64,000 bases of DNA from Prochlorococcus sp. AG-409-M05 (GCA_003215435.1 QCKJ01000004.1:1-64000), one strand, 5' to 3'. Shown: positions 25,466-37,157, numbered from the stretch's first letter. Program-made: numbers and translations. The notes: generated from the letters alone by a model not told the origin.

Positions 25466-26479
25466 ATGGGACGCCCAAGGGTTCTCTCAGGGGTCCAACC
25501 TACTGGCGCCTTGCATATTGGCAATTGGATTGGAGCAATAAGTAGCTGGGTACCTTTGCAAGAAAGCCATGACAACTTTCTATGTGTAGTGGATTTGCAT
25601 GCAATTACAGTCCCTCATGACCCAAAGCAGCTCTCAGAAAACACTCTTTCCACAGCTGCTATTTACCTTGCCTGTGGGATCGACCCAAAACTATCCTCAA
25701 TCTTCATTCAAAGCCAAATAAAAGCCCATAGCGAACTGTGTTGGCTACTTAATTGCGTAACCCCTCTGAATTGGCTGGAAAGGATGATCCAGTTCAAAGA
25801 AAAGGCTGTTAAACAAGCCGATAATGTCTCGGTGGGTCTTCTTGATTATCCAGTGCTTATGGCTGCTGACATTTTGCTTTATGACGCAGATTTAGTTCCT
25901 GTTGGTGAAGACCAAAAACAGCACCTTGAACTAGCCCGAAATATTGCTCAACAAAGAATCAATTCTCGATTCGGTAAAGGTCAAAAACCTCTTCTAAAGG
26001 TACCAAAAGGATTAATAAGAAAAGAAGGAGCAAGGGTAATGAGTCTTACTGATGGTCAAAGCAAAATGAGTAAAAGCGATCCAAATGAAGGCAGCAGGAT
26101 AAATCTTTTAGATCCACCTGAACTGATCAATAAGAAAATAAAACGTGCAAAGACAGATACACATATAGGTTTGGAATTTGGGAATATTGACAGACCAGAA
26201 GCAGACAATCTTCTGACAATTTATTCAGTACTCTCTGGTATGGGGAGAGATTCTGTCGCCAAAGAATGCTCAGAGATGGGATGGGGAACCTTTAAACCTC
26301 TTCTAGCCGAAGCAGCCATAGAGGCACTTAAACCAATCCAAAAGCGCTATAAAGATCTTATTAATGATAAAACTGAATTATCCATAGTGCTTGAACAAGG
26401 CCGGGCAAATGCAGAAGTTGTAGCAGAAAAAACCCTTAACCGTGTTCGTTCAGCACTTGGCCTCATAGAGAGAAACTAA
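25466..26479 (+). CDS. trpS: Tryptophanyl-tRNA synthetase
   Basis: This 337-residue class I aminoacyl-tRNA synthetase charges tRNA-Trp. The HIGH-like motif is HIGN in [12 protein letters not shown] (about 14-25) and the KMSKS loop is SKMSKSD (near 200). Other expected features include [19 protein letters not shown] for substrate binding and [18 protein letters not shown]. Normal bacterial length. It is embedded between the RG-rich gene (3 bases) and thrS (10 bases), forming a probable translation operon on the plus strand. Confidence 0.95.
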   Translation: MGRPRVLSGVQPTGALHIGNWIGAISSWVPLQESHDNFLCVVDLHAITVPHDPKQLSENTLSTAAIYLACGIDPKLSSIFIQSQIKAHSELCWLLNCVTPLNWLERMIQFKEKAVKQADNVSVGLLDYPVLMAADILLYDADLVPVGEDQKQHLELARNIAQQRINSRFGKGQKPLLKVPKGLIRKEGARVMSLTDGQSKMSKSDPNEGSRINLLDPPELINKKIKRAKTDTHIGLEFGNIDRPEADNLLTIYSVLSGMGRDSVAKECSEMGWGTFKPLLAEAAIEALKPIQKRYKDLINDKTELSIVLEQGRANAEVVAEKTLNRVRSALGLIERN

Positions 26480-26489
26480 GCGAATCCTC

Positions 26490-28412
26490 ATGCCATTAAT
26501 TACTCTTCCAGACGGAAATCAAAAACAGTTTGAGAACAGTGTAACTGTTATGCAAGTAGCCGAAAGCATTGGTCCTGGGCTAGCAAAAGCAGCCATTGCA
26601 GGTAAAGTCAACGGGGAACTAATTGATACATGCATCCCTATAACTGAAGATGCAAATGTAAGTATAGTTACATCTAAAGAAAAGGAAGGGGTTGAGACAA
26701 TTAGGCATTCATTTGCGCACCTTGTTGGTCATGCTGTAAAGCAACTTTATCCAGACGCAAAAATGGCTATTGGTCCAGTTATTGAAGATGGTTTCTATTA
26801 CGATATCTCCTATAAAAACTCTTTTACCCTGAAGGATTTAGAAGATATCGAGAATCGGATGAATTCATTGATAAAGAAAGATTATGATGTTTTAGTTAAA
26901 GTAGTAACTCATAAAGAAGCTCGAGAAGTATTTCTAAATAGAGATGAGAAGTATAAGCTAGAAATTATTGACGAAATCCCAGAGGATGAGACAATCAAGC
27001 TATATCACCATGAAGAATATGTCGACATGTGCAGGGGGCCTCATGTCCCTAACACTAAGCATCTAAGATCATTCAAGCTACTGAAGGTCTCTGGAGCGTA
27101 TTGGCGAGGCAACTCAAACAACGAAATGCTTCAACGAATTTATGGGACCGCTTGGTCAAACAAGAAGGAACTAAAGGATTACATCCACAAGATAGAAGAG
27201 GCAGAGAAAAGAGATCATAGAAAATTAGCAAAAAAATTATCACTTTTTCATATGCAAGAAGAGGCCCCAGGAATGGTTTTCTGGCATAAGGCTGGATGGG
27301 CAATATATCAAGTTCTCGAGCAATATATCAGGGAAATATTAGTGCTAAATGGTTACTCTGAGATCCGAACTCCTCTGGCAGTTGATAGAACATTATGGGA
27401 GAAATCAGGCCACTGGGAGAAATTTAAAGACGATATGTTTACAACGACTTCTGAATCAAGGGAGTATGCAATTAAGCCGATGAATTGCCCTTGCCACGTA
27501 CAAGTTTTCAATCAAGGGTTAAAGAGCTATAGAGATTTACCCTTAAGGCTTGCTGAATTTGGATCTTGTCATAGGAATGAACCATCAGGGTCTCTGCATG
27601 GTCTGATGCGTGTTCGCAACTTCACCCAGGACGATGCCCATATTTTTTGTACTGAATCTCAAATCCAATCAGAAGTATCAGCCTTTATAGATCTTGTATT
27701 TCAAGTTTACCGTTCATTTGGTTTCGATTCGATCTTAATCAAACTTTCAACTAGGCCAGACAATCGAGTTGGCAGTGACTCAATTTGGGACAAATCTGAA
27801 AAAGCACTCTCTGATGCACTTGATGCTAAGGGTTTAGACTGGGATTTACTCCCTGGAGAGGGTGCCTTTTATGGTCCAAAGATTGAATTTTCCCTAAAAG
27901 ATTGCTTAGGCAGAGTATGGCAATGTGGAACTATTCAGGTTGATTTCTCCATGCCAGAAAGGCTAAATGCATCTTTTATAGACGAAGAGAGTAACAAGAA
28001 GACCCCTGTAATGCTTCATAGAGCAATACTAGGATCATTTGAAAGATTTATTGGAATTCTAATTGAGCACTATGCAGGAAAACTTCCTACTTGGCTATCA
28101 CCAACCCAGGCAATTATCATGGGAATTACTGATAGGAACATAACATCTTGTACAAAAATATATAAACTATTGCTAGCTAAAGGCTACAGGGTTGAATGTG
28201 ACATTCGAAATGAAAAAATTGGTTTTAAGATTCGAGAGCACACTATAAAGAAAATACCTTATATATTAGTCATTGGTGATCAAGAGGAAATGAATTCGGA
28301 AGTTTCAATTCGAACAAGGGATGGAGAAGATCTTGGCAAAATGCCAGTAGAATCATTTATCTCTATTTTAGAAAATGACATTTCAAATAAAGGGGTTAAA
28401 AAGGACCCTTAA
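26490..28412 (+). CDS. thrS: Threonyl-tRNA synthetase
   Basis: This 640-residue class II synthetase contains all family domains: the N-terminal TGS domain (about 1-62), the editing domain with [16 protein letters not shown] and the conserved CRGPHVPNT, the catalytic core with [31 protein letters not shown] and [10 protein letters not shown], and the C-terminal anticodon-binding domain ([13 protein letters not shown]). Zinc ligands are expected from the Cys of MNCPCH and later His residues. Length is standard. The gene is 10 bases after trpS. Confidence 0.96.
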   Translation: MPLITLPDGNQKQFENSVTVMQVAESIGPGLAKAAIAGKVNGELIDTCIPITEDANVSIVTSKEKEGVETIRHSFAHLVGHAVKQLYPDAKMAIGPVIEDGFYYDISYKNSFTLKDLEDIENRMNSLIKKDYDVLVKVVTHKEAREVFLNRDEKYKLEIIDEIPEDETIKLYHHEEYVDMCRGPHVPNTKHLRSFKLLKVSGAYWRGNSNNEMLQRIYGTAWSNKKELKDYIHKIEEAEKRDHRKLAKKLSLFHMQEEAPGMVFWHKAGWAIYQVLEQYIREILVLNGYSEIRTPLAVDRTLWEKSGHWEKFKDDMFTTTSESREYAIKPMNCPCHVQVFNQGLKSYRDLPLRLAEFGSCHRNEPSGSLHGLMRVRNFTQDDAHIFCTESQIQSEVSAFIDLVFQVYRSFGFDSILIKLSTRPDNRVGSDSIWDKSEKALSDALDAKGLDWDLLPGEGAFYGPKIEFSLKDCLGRVWQCGTIQVDFSMPERLNASFIDEESNKKTPVMLHRAILGSFERFIGILIEHYAGKLPTWLSPTQAIIMGITDRNITSCTKIYKLLLAKGYRVECDIRNEKIGFKIREHTIKKIPYILVIGDQEEMNSEVSIRTRDGEDLGKMPVESFISILENDISNKGVKKDP

Positions 28413-28595
28413 TCTCAAGCGAGATAGAAGTAGCTTTTAACAAGGACTTGTATCAATTTTCTGCATTGAGCTATAAAGCTAATATTTATAAAAGGGATAA
28501 GGTTATCGTTAATGTTTTCAAAAAATCAATGTCATAGAAAAGAATCTGTTTTATATTTTCAATAAATTAATCAACTAGCTTCTACCCTTATAAGA

Positions 28596-29000
28596 ATGAA
28601 CGTGAACGACCAATTAATCCAATCACTATCCGATCTTAATGGTCTTCGTACTGCTCCGGTTCTCTCCTTAAAGCAAGCCGAGAAACTACGCTTCGAGCTT
28701 CAAAACGCCATGTCGGAGGCTGACTGGTTCACGCTAGGTGTCATGGCAGAATCCCCGGATAAAGCCTTATTTGTAGTTCGCACTTTAGAAAGACAATTCT
28801 CATGGCCAATAATGAAGCTAATAGAAAGTCCTAATTATGATGGGCCTGTATACCTAAAAGCAAATCAACAGAGTGGTGAAATACGTATTCGTTCAGAGAA
28901 AGGGCTAGGCCAGGGTTTTCTTATTAGTTCTCACTTTTCCAATCTTGAAAAAGATGGTGAAACCTGGGGGCCTCTTCCTTTAGATCTATTTGCTTACTAA
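28596..29000 (+). CDS. DUF1824 family protein
   Basis: This 134-residue soluble protein is restricted to cyanobacteria and plastids. Characteristic stretches are LRFELQNAMSEADWFTLGVM, then ALFVVRTLERQFSWPIMKLI and PVYLKANQQSGEIRIRSEKG, ending GPLPLDLFAY. No catalytic residues are known. It stands 183 bases after thrS, so it probably has its own promoter, and 70 bases before glk on the same strand. Confidence 0.8.
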   Translation: MNVNDQLIQSLSDLNGLRTAPVLSLKQAEKLRFELQNAMSEADWFTLGVMAESPDKALFVVRTLERQFSWPIMKLIESPNYDGPVYLKANQQSGEIRIRSEKGLGQGFLISSHFSNLEKDGETWGPLPLDLFAY

Positions 29001-29070
29001 AAGTAAAATAAGACTAGACCATGAAAATGCTAATTGTTGACAACAAGAGCAATCAATCCTTCTATAGATT

Positions 29071-30123
29071 ATGTCTCCACCAATTACTTTACTCGCTGGT
29101 GACCTAGGTGGCACAAAAACAATACTTGCTTTGTACACATGGGATGGAACTCATCTTAGTCAGGCATATAAACAACGGTATTTATCATCTGAATGGCCAA
29201 CACTCCAACCAATGTTGGAGAATTTTCTAGGCAGTATCCCTAGACCTCTTCCACCGCCTGACTATGGTTGTCTTGCTGTGGCAGGAAAAGTAGAAAGGTC
29301 TTCTGTTCTAATTACTAATTTATCTTGGGAACTAAAACAGGAAGATCTTTGCGGTGTTGCTGAGTTAAAGCAACTTGAGTTAATTAATGATTTTAGTGTT
29401 TTAGTATATGGATTACCTTCTCTAAAAGCATGCCAACAAGAATGGTTGCAAAAACCAGTTAATGGAATCAAGCAAGAAGGACCTATCGCGATTATCGGAG
29501 CAGGAACAGGCCTTGGCATGGCTCGGGGGTTTAAAACCCAAGATGGAATTATTTCCCTCCCAAGTGAAGGTGGGCATAAAGAATTTTCTCCAAGATGTAG
29601 AAAAGAGTGGCAGCTCTCTGAGTGGCTAAAAGAGGAGTTAAAAGTCAATAGGCTCTCAGTCGAAAGAATTGTAAGTGGAACAGGCTTAGGACATATTTCA
29701 TGTTGGTTAATACTTCAAAGCCAAGATCAACATCACGCCCTAACGGAAGCAGCCAAGCTCTGGAGGGATAAAAGTAGCAAGAGACCTGACCTTCCATCAT
29801 TAGCTAGCAAGGCAGCCGAAGAGGGAGATCCTTTAATGAAAGAGGCCTTAGAAATATGGCTAAATGCTTATGGTTCTGCCGCAGGAGATTTGGCCTTACA
29901 TGAGTTATCTACTGGAGGCATCTGGATAGCAGGCGGGACAGCATACAAACAATTAAAAGGACTAAAAACAATTTCTTTCCTGGATGGTTTTTGTAACAAG
30001 GGCAGATTCCAAGAATTTTTAAAGCAATTACCAGTAATTGCTTTGATAGATCCAGAAGCAGGTTTATTTAGTGCCGCCTGCAGAGCTCGCATTATTGCCC
30101 AACTAAATGGGAAACTAACTTAA
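29071..30123 (+). CDS. glk: Glucokinase
   Basis: This 350-residue bacterial-type glucokinase phosphorylates glucose to glucose 6-phosphate with ATP. The N-terminal phosphate-binding motif is LAGDLGGTKTILALY. The glucose-binding region contains NDFSVLVYGL (catalytic Asp) and GAGTGLGMARGF. The C-terminal half contains SEGGHKEFSP, SGTGLGHI and GGIWIAGGTA. Length is usual for this subfamily. It lies 14 bases before thrB, a likely common transcript. It may return glucose from glycogen turnover to metabolism. Confidence 0.92.
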   Translation: MSPPITLLAGDLGGTKTILALYTWDGTHLSQAYKQRYLSSEWPTLQPMLENFLGSIPRPLPPPDYGCLAVAGKVERSSVLITNLSWELKQEDLCGVAELKQLELINDFSVLVYGLPSLKACQQEWLQKPVNGIKQEGPIAIIGAGTGLGMARGFKTQDGIISLPSEGGHKEFSPRCRKEWQLSEWLKEELKVNRLSVERIVSGTGLGHISCWLILQSQDQHHALTEAAKLWRDKSSKRPDLPSLASKAAEEGDPLMKEALEIWLNAYGSAAGDLALHELSTGGIWIAGGTAYKQLKGLKTISFLDGFCNKGRFQEFLKQLPVIALIDPEAGLFSAACRARIIAQLNGKLT

Positions 30124-30137
30124 TTAGAGAGTTATGG

Positions 30138-31085
30138 ATGGCGCAGCCGCGCATAGGACAAAAAGTTGTTGTTGACGTCCCGTCCACAACTGCCAATCTT
30201 GGGCCAGGATTCGACTGCCTTGGTGCCGCCCTTGACTTAAACAATCGTTTTTCAATGCAAAGGATTGAAGGCAGTGGCGAACGGTTTGAATTAATTATTG
30301 AAGGACCTGAAGGAAGTCATCTTCGAGGAGGCCCTGAAAACCTTGTATATAGGGCTGCTCAAAGAGTTTGGAAAGCTGCCAATTCTGAGCCTTTCGGCCT
30401 TCAAGCCAAGGTTCGCCTAGCAGTTCCTCCTGCAAGGGGATTAGGTAGCAGCGCGACAGCGATAGTTGCTGGACTAGTAGGAGCCAATGCCCTAATGGGG
30501 TCACCTCTAAGCAAAGAAAAATTGCTAGAACTCGCTATTGATATAGAGGGCCACCCTGACAATGTTGTTCCGTCTCTTCTAGGGGGATTATGCATCACAG
30601 CAAAAGCTCTATCTGAGCGTTGGAGGGTAGTCAGGTGTGAATGGCAAAGTTCCATAAAAGTTGTAGTTGCAATACCCACAATTCGATTAAGCACGAATGA
30701 GGCACGACGTGCTATGCCAAAAGAAATCCCTATCAAGGATGCAGTTATCAATCTAGGTGCCCTGACTTTGCTTCTTCAAGGGCTTCGTACTGGGAACGGA
30801 GATCTAATCGCAGACGGAATGTACGACCGGCTTCATGAGCCATATAGATGGAGGCTAATTAAAGGAGGTCTTGCCGTAAGAAAAGCTGCATTAAATGCAG
30901 GAGCATGGGGCTGTGTAATTAGTGGCGCAGGGCCAAGTCTTTTAGCCCTCTGCCCTGAGGATTATGGGCAAAAAGTTAGCCGAGCAATGCTGAGAGCATG
31001 GGAGGCCGCAGGGGTTGCCAGTAGAGTGCCAGTACTAAATATTGAAGAGAATGGAAGCCGCTGGCGCCCAGAGCCAAATGAGTAG
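30138..31085 (+). CDS. thrB: Homoserine kinase
   Basis: This 315-residue GHMP-family kinase phosphorylates homoserine in threonine synthesis. The opening VDVPSTTANLGPGFDCLGAA is a typical ThrB N-terminus. The ATP loop is VPPARGLGSSATAIVAG, and the C-terminal GHMP motif is AWGCVISGAGPSLLALC. The segment IEGHPDNVVPSLLGG is also diagnostic. Length is normal. It follows glk by 14 bases and precedes ndhD by 53 bases on the same strand. Confidence 0.95.
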   Translation: MAQPRIGQKVVVDVPSTTANLGPGFDCLGAALDLNNRFSMQRIEGSGERFELIIEGPEGSHLRGGPENLVYRAAQRVWKAANSEPFGLQAKVRLAVPPARGLGSSATAIVAGLVGANALMGSPLSKEKLLELAIDIEGHPDNVVPSLLGGLCITAKALSERWRVVRCEWQSSIKVVVAIPTIRLSTNEARRAMPKEIPIKDAVINLGALTLLLQGLRTGNGDLIADGMYDRLHEPYRWRLIKGGLAVRKAALNAGAWGCVISGAGPSLLALCPEDYGQKVSRAMLRAWEAAGVASRVPVLNIEENGSRWRPEPNE

Positions 31086-31138
31086 AAGTACTCATTCATT
31101 TAAAATAAATCTGTTAGGGTCTCTCTGAGTTTCATACC

Positions 31139-32719
31139 GTGATGGACGCCAACATGCCCATATTGGCTTCGACGTCCCCGACAGCAGTCCCTTGGCTTTC
31201 AGTAATTGTGCTTCTACCTATTACTGGAGCACTTCTATTGCCTTTTTTGCCTGAGGGGGAATCAGAGAAACAATCTCAATTGCCAAGGAATTTAGCGATA
31301 TCAATACTTCTAATAGATTTGCTAATAATGCTCTTCGTATTCGGAAGAGTCTTTAACCCCTCCGAGGGAGGGCTCCAACTTGTTGAAAGAGCTAATTGGT
31401 TACCTTTTTTAGGTTTAGAGTGGTCAGTTGGTGCTGATGGGATCTCTGCGCCACTTGTTCTTTTAAGTGGATTAATAACGTTCTTATCAGCAGCTGCAAG
31501 TTGGAAAGTAACCCAGAAAAGCAGGCTTTATTTTGCCCTCTTACTTGTTCAGGCTTCAGCACAAGCATTAGTTTTCTTGTCTCAAGATTTTCTCCTTTTC
31601 TTCCTCGCATGGGAACTAGAACTTGTTCCTGTATATCTTTTAATAGCAATCTGGGGCGGTAAAAGAAGGCTATATGCAGCAACTAAATTCATTCTTTATA
31701 CAGCCCTAGCCTCTTTGTTGATTCTTATCAGTGGACTAGCTCTGGCATTATCAGGTGACAATTTCACCTTGAACATAAGTGAACTAGCTAACAAAAATTA
31801 TGAAGGGAGCTTTGGGATTCTTTGTTATCTAGGGTTCCTTATAGGTTTTGGAGTAAAGCTTCCGATCTTTCCTCTTCACACTTGGCTTCCTGATGCACAT
31901 GGAGAAGCCAATGCACCTGTGTCAATGTTGCTTGCGGGTGTTCTTCTAAAAATGGGTGGATACGCTTTATTACGTTTTAATGTTCAACTTCTTCCTGAAG
32001 CCCACCAAATACTTGCGCCAGCTCTAATTGTTATAGGAATTGTAAACGTAATTTATGGGGCACTTAATGCCTTCGCCCAAGACAATGTAAAGCGTCGAAT
32101 TGCTTGTAGTTCTGTCAGTCATATGGGATTTGTTCTACTTGGAATAGGAGCAATAGACGCTCTTGGAATAAGTGGAGCAATGCTTCAAATGATTAGCCAT
32201 GGACTAATAGCAGCAGCAATGTTTTTCATAACAGGATCTTTTTATGAACGAACTAATACTCTCTCGATACCCAACATGGGTGGCCTAGCAAAAATTTTGC
32301 CAATTACGTTTGCATTCTTCCTGACTAGTTCTCTTGCCTCTCTAGCATTACCAGGCATGAGTGGCTTTATAAGTGAGATTACTGTCTTTCTCGGAATCAC
32401 AAGTCAAAACGACTTCACCTCTATATTTAGAGCAATTACGATAGTGCTGGCAGCAATAGGACTAGTCCTAACACCTGTGTACCTCCTATCAATGTGTAGG
32501 CGAGTCTTCTTCGGGCCAAGGATTCCAGCAGTTTCTCTAACCGAAGACATGAACCCTAGAGAATTAGTAATAGGCCTTAGCTTGTTAGTACCCACTCTTG
32601 CAATAGGTTTCTGGCCAAGAATCGCAATAGACCTTTATGAATCTTCGACAAATCTCTTAGCAGACAAACTCATTACAAATAGCTTGGTTGTTTTGAACCA
32701 AGGCTTAACCTTTGGCTGA
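31139..32719 (+). CDS. ndhD: NAD(P)H-quinone oxidoreductase chain 4 (NdhD)
   Basis: This 526-residue proton-antiporter-type membrane subunit of NDH-1, in the thylakoid membrane, has about 14 hydrophobic helices. Conserved blocks include [78 protein letters not shown] and [11 protein letters not shown]. The Lys and Glu residues in these blocks belong to the proton path. Start may be GTG 31139 or the ATG next to it; the product differs by one residue. Cyanobacteria carry several NdhD paralogs, and residue patterns here suit the respiratory/cyclic NdhD1/2 type, but I cannot be firm. Confidence 0.93.
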   Translation: MMDANMPILASTSPTAVPWLSVIVLLPITGALLLPFLPEGESEKQSQLPRNLAISILLIDLLIMLFVFGRVFNPSEGGLQLVERANWLPFLGLEWSVGADGISAPLVLLSGLITFLSAAASWKVTQKSRLYFALLLVQASAQALVFLSQDFLLFFLAWELELVPVYLLIAIWGGKRRLYAATKFILYTALASLLILISGLALALSGDNFTLNISELANKNYEGSFGILCYLGFLIGFGVKLPIFPLHTWLPDAHGEANAPVSMLLAGVLLKMGGYALLRFNVQLLPEAHQILAPALIVIGIVNVIYGALNAFAQDNVKRRIACSSVSHMGFVLLGIGAIDALGISGAMLQMISHGLIAAAMFFITGSFYERTNTLSIPNMGGLAKILPITFAFFLTSSLASLALPGMSGFISEITVFLGITSQNDFTSIFRAITIVLAAIGLVLTPVYLLSMCRRVFFGPRIPAVSLTEDMNPRELVIGLSLLVPTLAIGFWPRIAIDLYESSTNLLADKLITNSLVVLNQGLTFG

Positions 32720-32732
32720 AATTACCTCAAAC

Positions 32733-34868
32733 ATGGAAAGGAAAGAAGAAGTCCCGAAACTACTTGCAGGAAGGGGACTACCTGATTTCAAATTTATTGG
32801 CCCTGATGAAATAAATCAGCAAATCCCTTCCCTCCTCATGAGGCTAGAGAAGGATCTCTCCTCCCTTGAACTCAGACTAGCTAAAAAACAAAAAGAAGAG
32901 AAAATCATGAGTTGGGAGGAGGTTATGACTCCTCTTCAGCAGATTGGAGAATGTCTTAGATGGAGTTGGGGATGTGTCTCTCATCTCAACAGCGTTTGCA
33001 ATTCAGACAAACTGAGGGAGGCATTTAGAGCCCAACAACCTGAAGTGATTAGGTTTAGCAATCGCCTTGGACAAAGTCAGGTTCTATACAAGGCTTTATG
33101 CCTACTAAAAGATAAACCACTTAATCCTCTTACTCCTGTTCAAGAAAGAATCGTAGAGAAAGAATTGCTTTCAATGAATCACCGTGGTGTAGGGCTAGAT
33201 GAAAACGCGCAGGTGAGCTTCAACTTAACTTGCGAACGGCTGGCAGAACTGTCAACAACCTTTAGTAACAACGTTCTTGATTCCACCAAAGAATGGAGTC
33301 TGTTAATAAAAAACAGATCAGAAGTCTCAGGTCTCCCAACACGTGTACTTGAAGACCTAGCCAATGCAGCTAGAGAGTCTGGTGATCTTTTCGAAGACGG
33401 GGTAAGTCTGGCAAGTCCCGAAAAAGGCCCTTGGAAGGTGGGATTGGACATGCCACGTTATATACCCTTTATGACTCATGCTAAAAATCGTGAGCTTAGA
33501 GAAATTCTCTACAAAGCCTATGTAAGTAGAGCTAGTGAAGGAGATCTAAATAACCAGCCACTAATCGAGGAGATATTGAAGCTAAGGACTCAACAAGCCA
33601 AGTGTCTGGGGTATTCAAACTGGGCAGAACTAAGTCTTGCTAACAAGATGGCTGACAACGTCAAAGCCGTTGACGACTTGCTATATGAATTAAAAGAAGC
33701 CGCATACCCTGTAGCTCAAAAAGAACTAGCCAAAATCAAAGCATGTGCCATAAGAAATGGATTTCCTAGAGATTCTAAATTTGCTCCATGGGATTTAGCC
33801 TTCTGGTCTGAACGTCTACGTCAAGAAGAATTCGAACTTAATCAAGAGGCTCTTAGGCCTTGGTTCCCACTCCCTCAGGTTCTACAAGGCCTCTTTAAGC
33901 TTTGCAATCGCCTCTTCGAAATCTCCATAGAGACTGCTGATGGAGAGGCACCTATCTGGCATGAAGATGTTCGATTCTTCAAGGTACGTGACAAAGATGG
34001 CTCCCCTCTTGCAGCCTTTTACCTAGATCCATTCACTCGTCCTGGAAGTAAGCGAGGTGGAGCATGGATGGATGAATGTATTGTTCGCCATAAGTTAGCT
34101 AGTGGAGAGAATATTGCTCCAGTTGCCTACCTTATTTGCAATCAATCTCGGCCCGTTGGGGAAGTACCAAGCCTGATGAGCTTTGAAGAAGTTGAAACTC
34201 TATTCCATGAATTCGGACATGGGTTACAGCACATGCTAACTACTGTTGATCACCCTCAAGCAGCAGGCATAAATAATGTGGAGTGGGATGCCGTAGAACT
34301 ACCAAGTCAATTCATGGAGAACTGGTGCCTTGAAGAAAAAACGATTCGAGACATAGCTCGTCACTGGCAAACAGGTGAGCCTCTACCAGAGGTAGAGGTT
34401 CAGAAATTAAAGCGAAGCAAAACATTTAATTCTGGCTTAGCAACATTACGACAAGTGCATTTCGCACTTACTGATATCAAATTACATAGCTATTGGAGCT
34501 CCTCATTAGGAATAACTCCCGATGAACTAAGACGTAAGATTGCAACTACTACTACAGTTATATCTCCAATTGAAGAAGATCAGTTTCTTTGCGCCTTCAG
34601 CCATATCTTTGCTGGTGGCTATGCCGCAGGATATTACTCCTACAAGTGGGCCGAAGTCCTTAGTTCCGACGCATTCGGAGCCTTTGAGGAAATAGGCCTA
34701 GATCAAGAAGCAAAAATAAAATCACTTGGAAAATTATTCCGAGAAACAATCTTAAGTGAAGGTGGTAGCCGACCACCAATTGACATCTTTATTTCCTTCA
34801 GAAACCGACCCCCAAATAGTGATGCGTTAATACGACACTCTGGATTAGAAAACACAATCAAACCATAA
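32733..34868 (+). CDS. prlC: Oligopeptidase A-type M3 metallopeptidase
   Basis: This zinc endopeptidase of about 711 residues hydrolyses short peptides, including cleaved signal peptides, in the cytoplasm. The zinc motif HEFGH lies in TLFHEFGHGLQHM (near residue 495) with the third ligand Glu in the following helix (VEWDAVELPSQFMENW). Later blocks LHSYWSSSLG and FAGGYAAGYYSYKWAEVL are typical of M3. I prefer the ATG at 32733; a TTG at 32712 would overlap ndhD by 8 bases. Its 3' end overlaps the convergent lipase-like gene by 11 bases. Confidence 0.9.
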   Translation: MERKEEVPKLLAGRGLPDFKFIGPDEINQQIPSLLMRLEKDLSSLELRLAKKQKEEKIMSWEEVMTPLQQIGECLRWSWGCVSHLNSVCNSDKLREAFRAQQPEVIRFSNRLGQSQVLYKALCLLKDKPLNPLTPVQERIVEKELLSMNHRGVGLDENAQVSFNLTCERLAELSTTFSNNVLDSTKEWSLLIKNRSEVSGLPTRVLEDLANAARESGDLFEDGVSLASPEKGPWKVGLDMPRYIPFMTHAKNRELREILYKAYVSRASEGDLNNQPLIEEILKLRTQQAKCLGYSNWAELSLANKMADNVKAVDDLLYELKEAAYPVAQKELAKIKACAIRNGFPRDSKFAPWDLAFWSERLRQEEFELNQEALRPWFPLPQVLQGLFKLCNRLFEISIETADGEAPIWHEDVRFFKVRDKDGSPLAAFYLDPFTRPGSKRGGAWMDECIVRHKLASGENIAPVAYLICNQSRPVGEVPSLMSFEEVETLFHEFGHGLQHMLTTVDHPQAAGINNVEWDAVELPSQFMENWCLEEKTIRDIARHWQTGEPLPEVEVQKLKRSKTFNSGLATLRQVHFALTDIKLHSYWSSSLGITPDELRRKIATTTTVISPIEEDQFLCAFSHIFAGGYAAGYYSYKWAEVLSSDAFGAFEEIGLDQEAKIKSLGKLFRETILSEGGSRPPIDIFISFRNRPPNSDALIRHSGLENTIKP

Positions 34869-35457
34869 GGATAAATTCCTGTAATATCTTTAAGGACTGC
34901 GGGTTTGAAATCAAACCCTTATGACTGAAAACTGGCATTTCAATCTGTAACCCATCGGAGAGAACAGCCTCCCAACCAGGAAAAACCATCAAGTCCCAAC
35001 GAGTAAAGAAACTAATGCAATCTACATGTTGTAACGCCAACAAATCCGAATTTAATTCTCTTAAAAGAGTACTCCCACGCTTCATTTCAGCCACGCCTGC
35101 AAGAAGAGTAGGGGAAAAGAATTGTGCCGTAAAAGTCCCAGAATGAGGGACCCCAACACTAATAAAACGTCTAGTTCTTAAGCTTCCGCCTAATTGCTGC
35201 AACCAAACCCGACTAATTAAACCTCCCATCGAAAAGCCTAAAAGGTCTATGCAGACTGTGTCATCAAGACTTGCCTCGATCTGACGATCTAACTCCTCCG
35301 CCAAAACTCTTAATGACACCCGACCAAAATCATGGGGTAAATTAGGGGTCAAAATAATTAGATTACTTTTATTCAATTGATTAATCAATCGGCTAAATAT
35401 TTTTGGCGTATCCCATAAACCATGAACCAAAACTAATGGAGGAGGAATAATCATCAA
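34858..35457 (-). CDS. Alpha/beta hydrolase (lipase-like)
   Basis: This 199-residue alpha/beta hydrolase starts with PPPLVLVHGLWDTPKIF, the oxyanion HG region. The nucleophile elbow is LLGFSMGGLISR (Gly-x-Ser-x-Gly with the Ser near residue 96). A His for the catalytic triad may be in PVFSHKGLIS near the C-terminus, with an Asp in SFFTRWDLMVFP. The layout matches small triacylglycerol lipase/EstA-like proteins. It is the last gene of a coupled minus-strand run proA-folB-lipase with no intergenic space after folB. The substrate is unknown. Confidence 0.8.
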   Translation of the reverse strand: MMIIPPPLVLVHGLWDTPKIFSRLINQLNKSNLIILTPNLPHDFGRVSLRVLAEELDRQIEASLDDTVCIDLLGFSMGGLISRVWLQQLGGSLRTRRFISVGVPHSGTFTAQFFSPTLLAGVAEMKRGSTLLRELNSDLLALQHVDCISFFTRWDLMVFPGWEAVLSDGLQIEMPVFSHKGLISNPQSLKILQEFILMV

Positions 35458-35844
35458 CTACTTAGAAATAGGCAAATGACGAAATCTCTCAACAGAAACT
35501 GTTCCATAGAAACCTGAAACAGGTGGATCACATTTACTTAATTTGACTCTCATCGGCACTGAGCCATAGAGGAGCTCAAGACAATTCAATGCTTTTTCAC
35601 AATAATGCTCAATCGTCATGCAGTTTAAAGAGAAGGAAAGTTTCTGAAGTTCTTTTATTGCTAAGCTATAGTCAACGATTGAGTTAATATCATCGTCTTT
35701 AGCTACTTCATCTAGATCAACCCAAATACTAAAATCCAAATCAAACCATTGACCAAGTTCACGCTCACTCTCTAAGACACCAACATGTGCCCATAATTGA
35801 ATACTATTCACATGAATAGCATCTTGTAATAGACAAGTCTTCAT
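35458..35844 (-). CDS. folB: Dihydroneopterin aldolase
   Basis: This 128-residue protein of the FolB/tunnelling-fold family cleaves dihydroneopterin to hydroxymethyl-dihydropterin in folate synthesis. The opening [20 protein letters not shown] is a clear FolB start, with [14 protein letters not shown] next and [13 protein letters not shown] carrying the conserved Tyr. The expected Lys/Glu pair lies in the C-terminal [17 protein letters not shown]. It overlaps the proA stop by ATGA and abuts the hydrolase gene, so all three are probably translated from one message. Confidence 0.92.
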   Translation of the reverse strand: MKTCLLQDAIHVNSIQLWAHVGVLESERELGQWFDLDFSIWVDLDEVAKDDDINSIVDYSLAIKELQKLSFSLNCMTIEHYCEKALNCLELLYGSVPMRVKLSKCDPPVSGFYGTVSVERFRHLPISK

Positions 35845-37157
35845 AAAGACAAATCCTTATGAGAGAATTGCCTCTCCCCTGATGAAAATTCAGCAGCAAC
35901 ATGACCATTGCCTCGTAACCTATAACGATATGTCACCAAGCCCTCCAATCCGACCGGACCACGTGGAGGCAAAGTTTGGGTACTAATTCCGACCTCGGCG
36001 CCAAAGCCATAACGGAACCCATCAGCAAAACGAGTAGAGCAATTGTGATAGACCCCCGAGCTATCAACCGACCTCAAAAATGTCTCGGCTGTTTTCTTAT
36101 CTTCAGTAACGATTGCCTCAGTATGCCTAGATCCAAATTTCCGAATATGTTCAAGCGCTTCTTGAAGTGTAGAAACAACACGTACTGAGAGAGTTAGATC
36201 AAGATATTCTTTCGACCAATCGTCATCAACAGCAGCTCCTTGAATTCCTAGGGCTTGGGATGCTTTGTCTCCCAGTAAAAAGACCTCTTTATCCTTAAAT
36301 GCTGGGATGGCTAATTGCAAAAAAGTTGCCGCTATTTCCTTATGAAGAAGTAACGTCTCAATCGCATTACAAGCTGCAGGATATTGTGTTTTGCTATCAA
36401 TAGCTACTCGCAACGCCTTATTTAAATCTGCAGCTGCGTCGACATACAAATGGCAAATTCCATCTGCATGTCCAAGCACAGGTATACGGGTATTATCTTG
36501 GATGAAACGGACAAGTTCATTGCTGCCTCGAGGAATTATTAAATCTACTAACCCATCTAACCTCATCAAGGCCAAGCTCTCATTACGCGTAGTTAAAAGA
36601 GCAAGAGAGTTTTCATTAATCTCCGAATTATGAAGTCCCTCTTGAAGGGCCTTCATAATTGCCTGATTTGTAAGGTTTGCTTCACTACCTCCCTTAAGGA
36701 TAGCCCCATTGCCAGATCTTATTGCGAGTGCTGAGATTTGCATAACGGCATCAGGTCGAGCCTCAAAAATCACTCCCAACACACCAAGGGGGACTGTGAT
36801 GCGTTCAAGAACAAGTTCATTGTCAAGCTCCCGATGCAATTGTCTTAAGCCCAAAGGGTCTGGTAATTCGGCAACCTGTCTTATCCCTTCAATTCCTAAA
36901 AGTAGCTTCTTCTCATCAAGTTTAAGCCTTGCCAAGAGAGCAGGCGTTAACCCAGCAGATTGAGCAGTATTCAAGTCTTGTTGATTTGCAGAAACTATTC
37001 TTTCAGAATTTGCCTTCAAAGAGTCAGCCATTAAATAAAGAGCCGCACGTCTCTGCTCATCACTTACTTGAGCAAGATCATTCGCAGCACGACGGACTGA
37101 CCGTGCATTATCAACTAATGAGGAAGAAGGTTCTGGGACAACTTGAGAGTTTTTCAT
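35841..37157 (-). CDS. proA: Gamma-glutamyl phosphate reductase
   Basis: This 438-residue aldehyde-dehydrogenase-fold enzyme reduces gamma-glutamyl phosphate to the semialdehyde with NADPH in proline synthesis. The catalytic Cys is in [14 protein letters not shown] (near residue 262). Other conserved blocks are [32 protein letters not shown] and the C-terminal [20 protein letters not shown]. Length is normal. First gene of the minus-strand run with folB and the lipase-like gene; the start overlaps no other gene and has about 210 bases of upstream space. Confidence 0.95.
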   Translation of the reverse strand: MKNSQVVPEPSSSLVDNARSVRRAANDLAQVSDEQRRAALYLMADSLKANSERIVSANQQDLNTAQSAGLTPALLARLKLDEKKLLLGIEGIRQVAELPDPLGLRQLHRELDNELVLERITVPLGVLGVIFEARPDAVMQISALAIRSGNGAILKGGSEANLTNQAIMKALQEGLHNSEINENSLALLTTRNESLALMRLDGLVDLIIPRGSNELVRFIQDNTRIPVLGHADGICHLYVDAAADLNKALRVAIDSKTQYPAACNAIETLLLHKEIAATFLQLAIPAFKDKEVFLLGDKASQALGIQGAAVDDDWSKEYLDLTLSVRVVSTLQEALEHIRKFGSRHTEAIVTEDKKTAETFLRSVDSSGVYHNCSTRFADGFRYGFGAEVGISTQTLPPRGPVGLEGLVTYRYRLRGNGHVAAEFSSGERQFSHKDLSL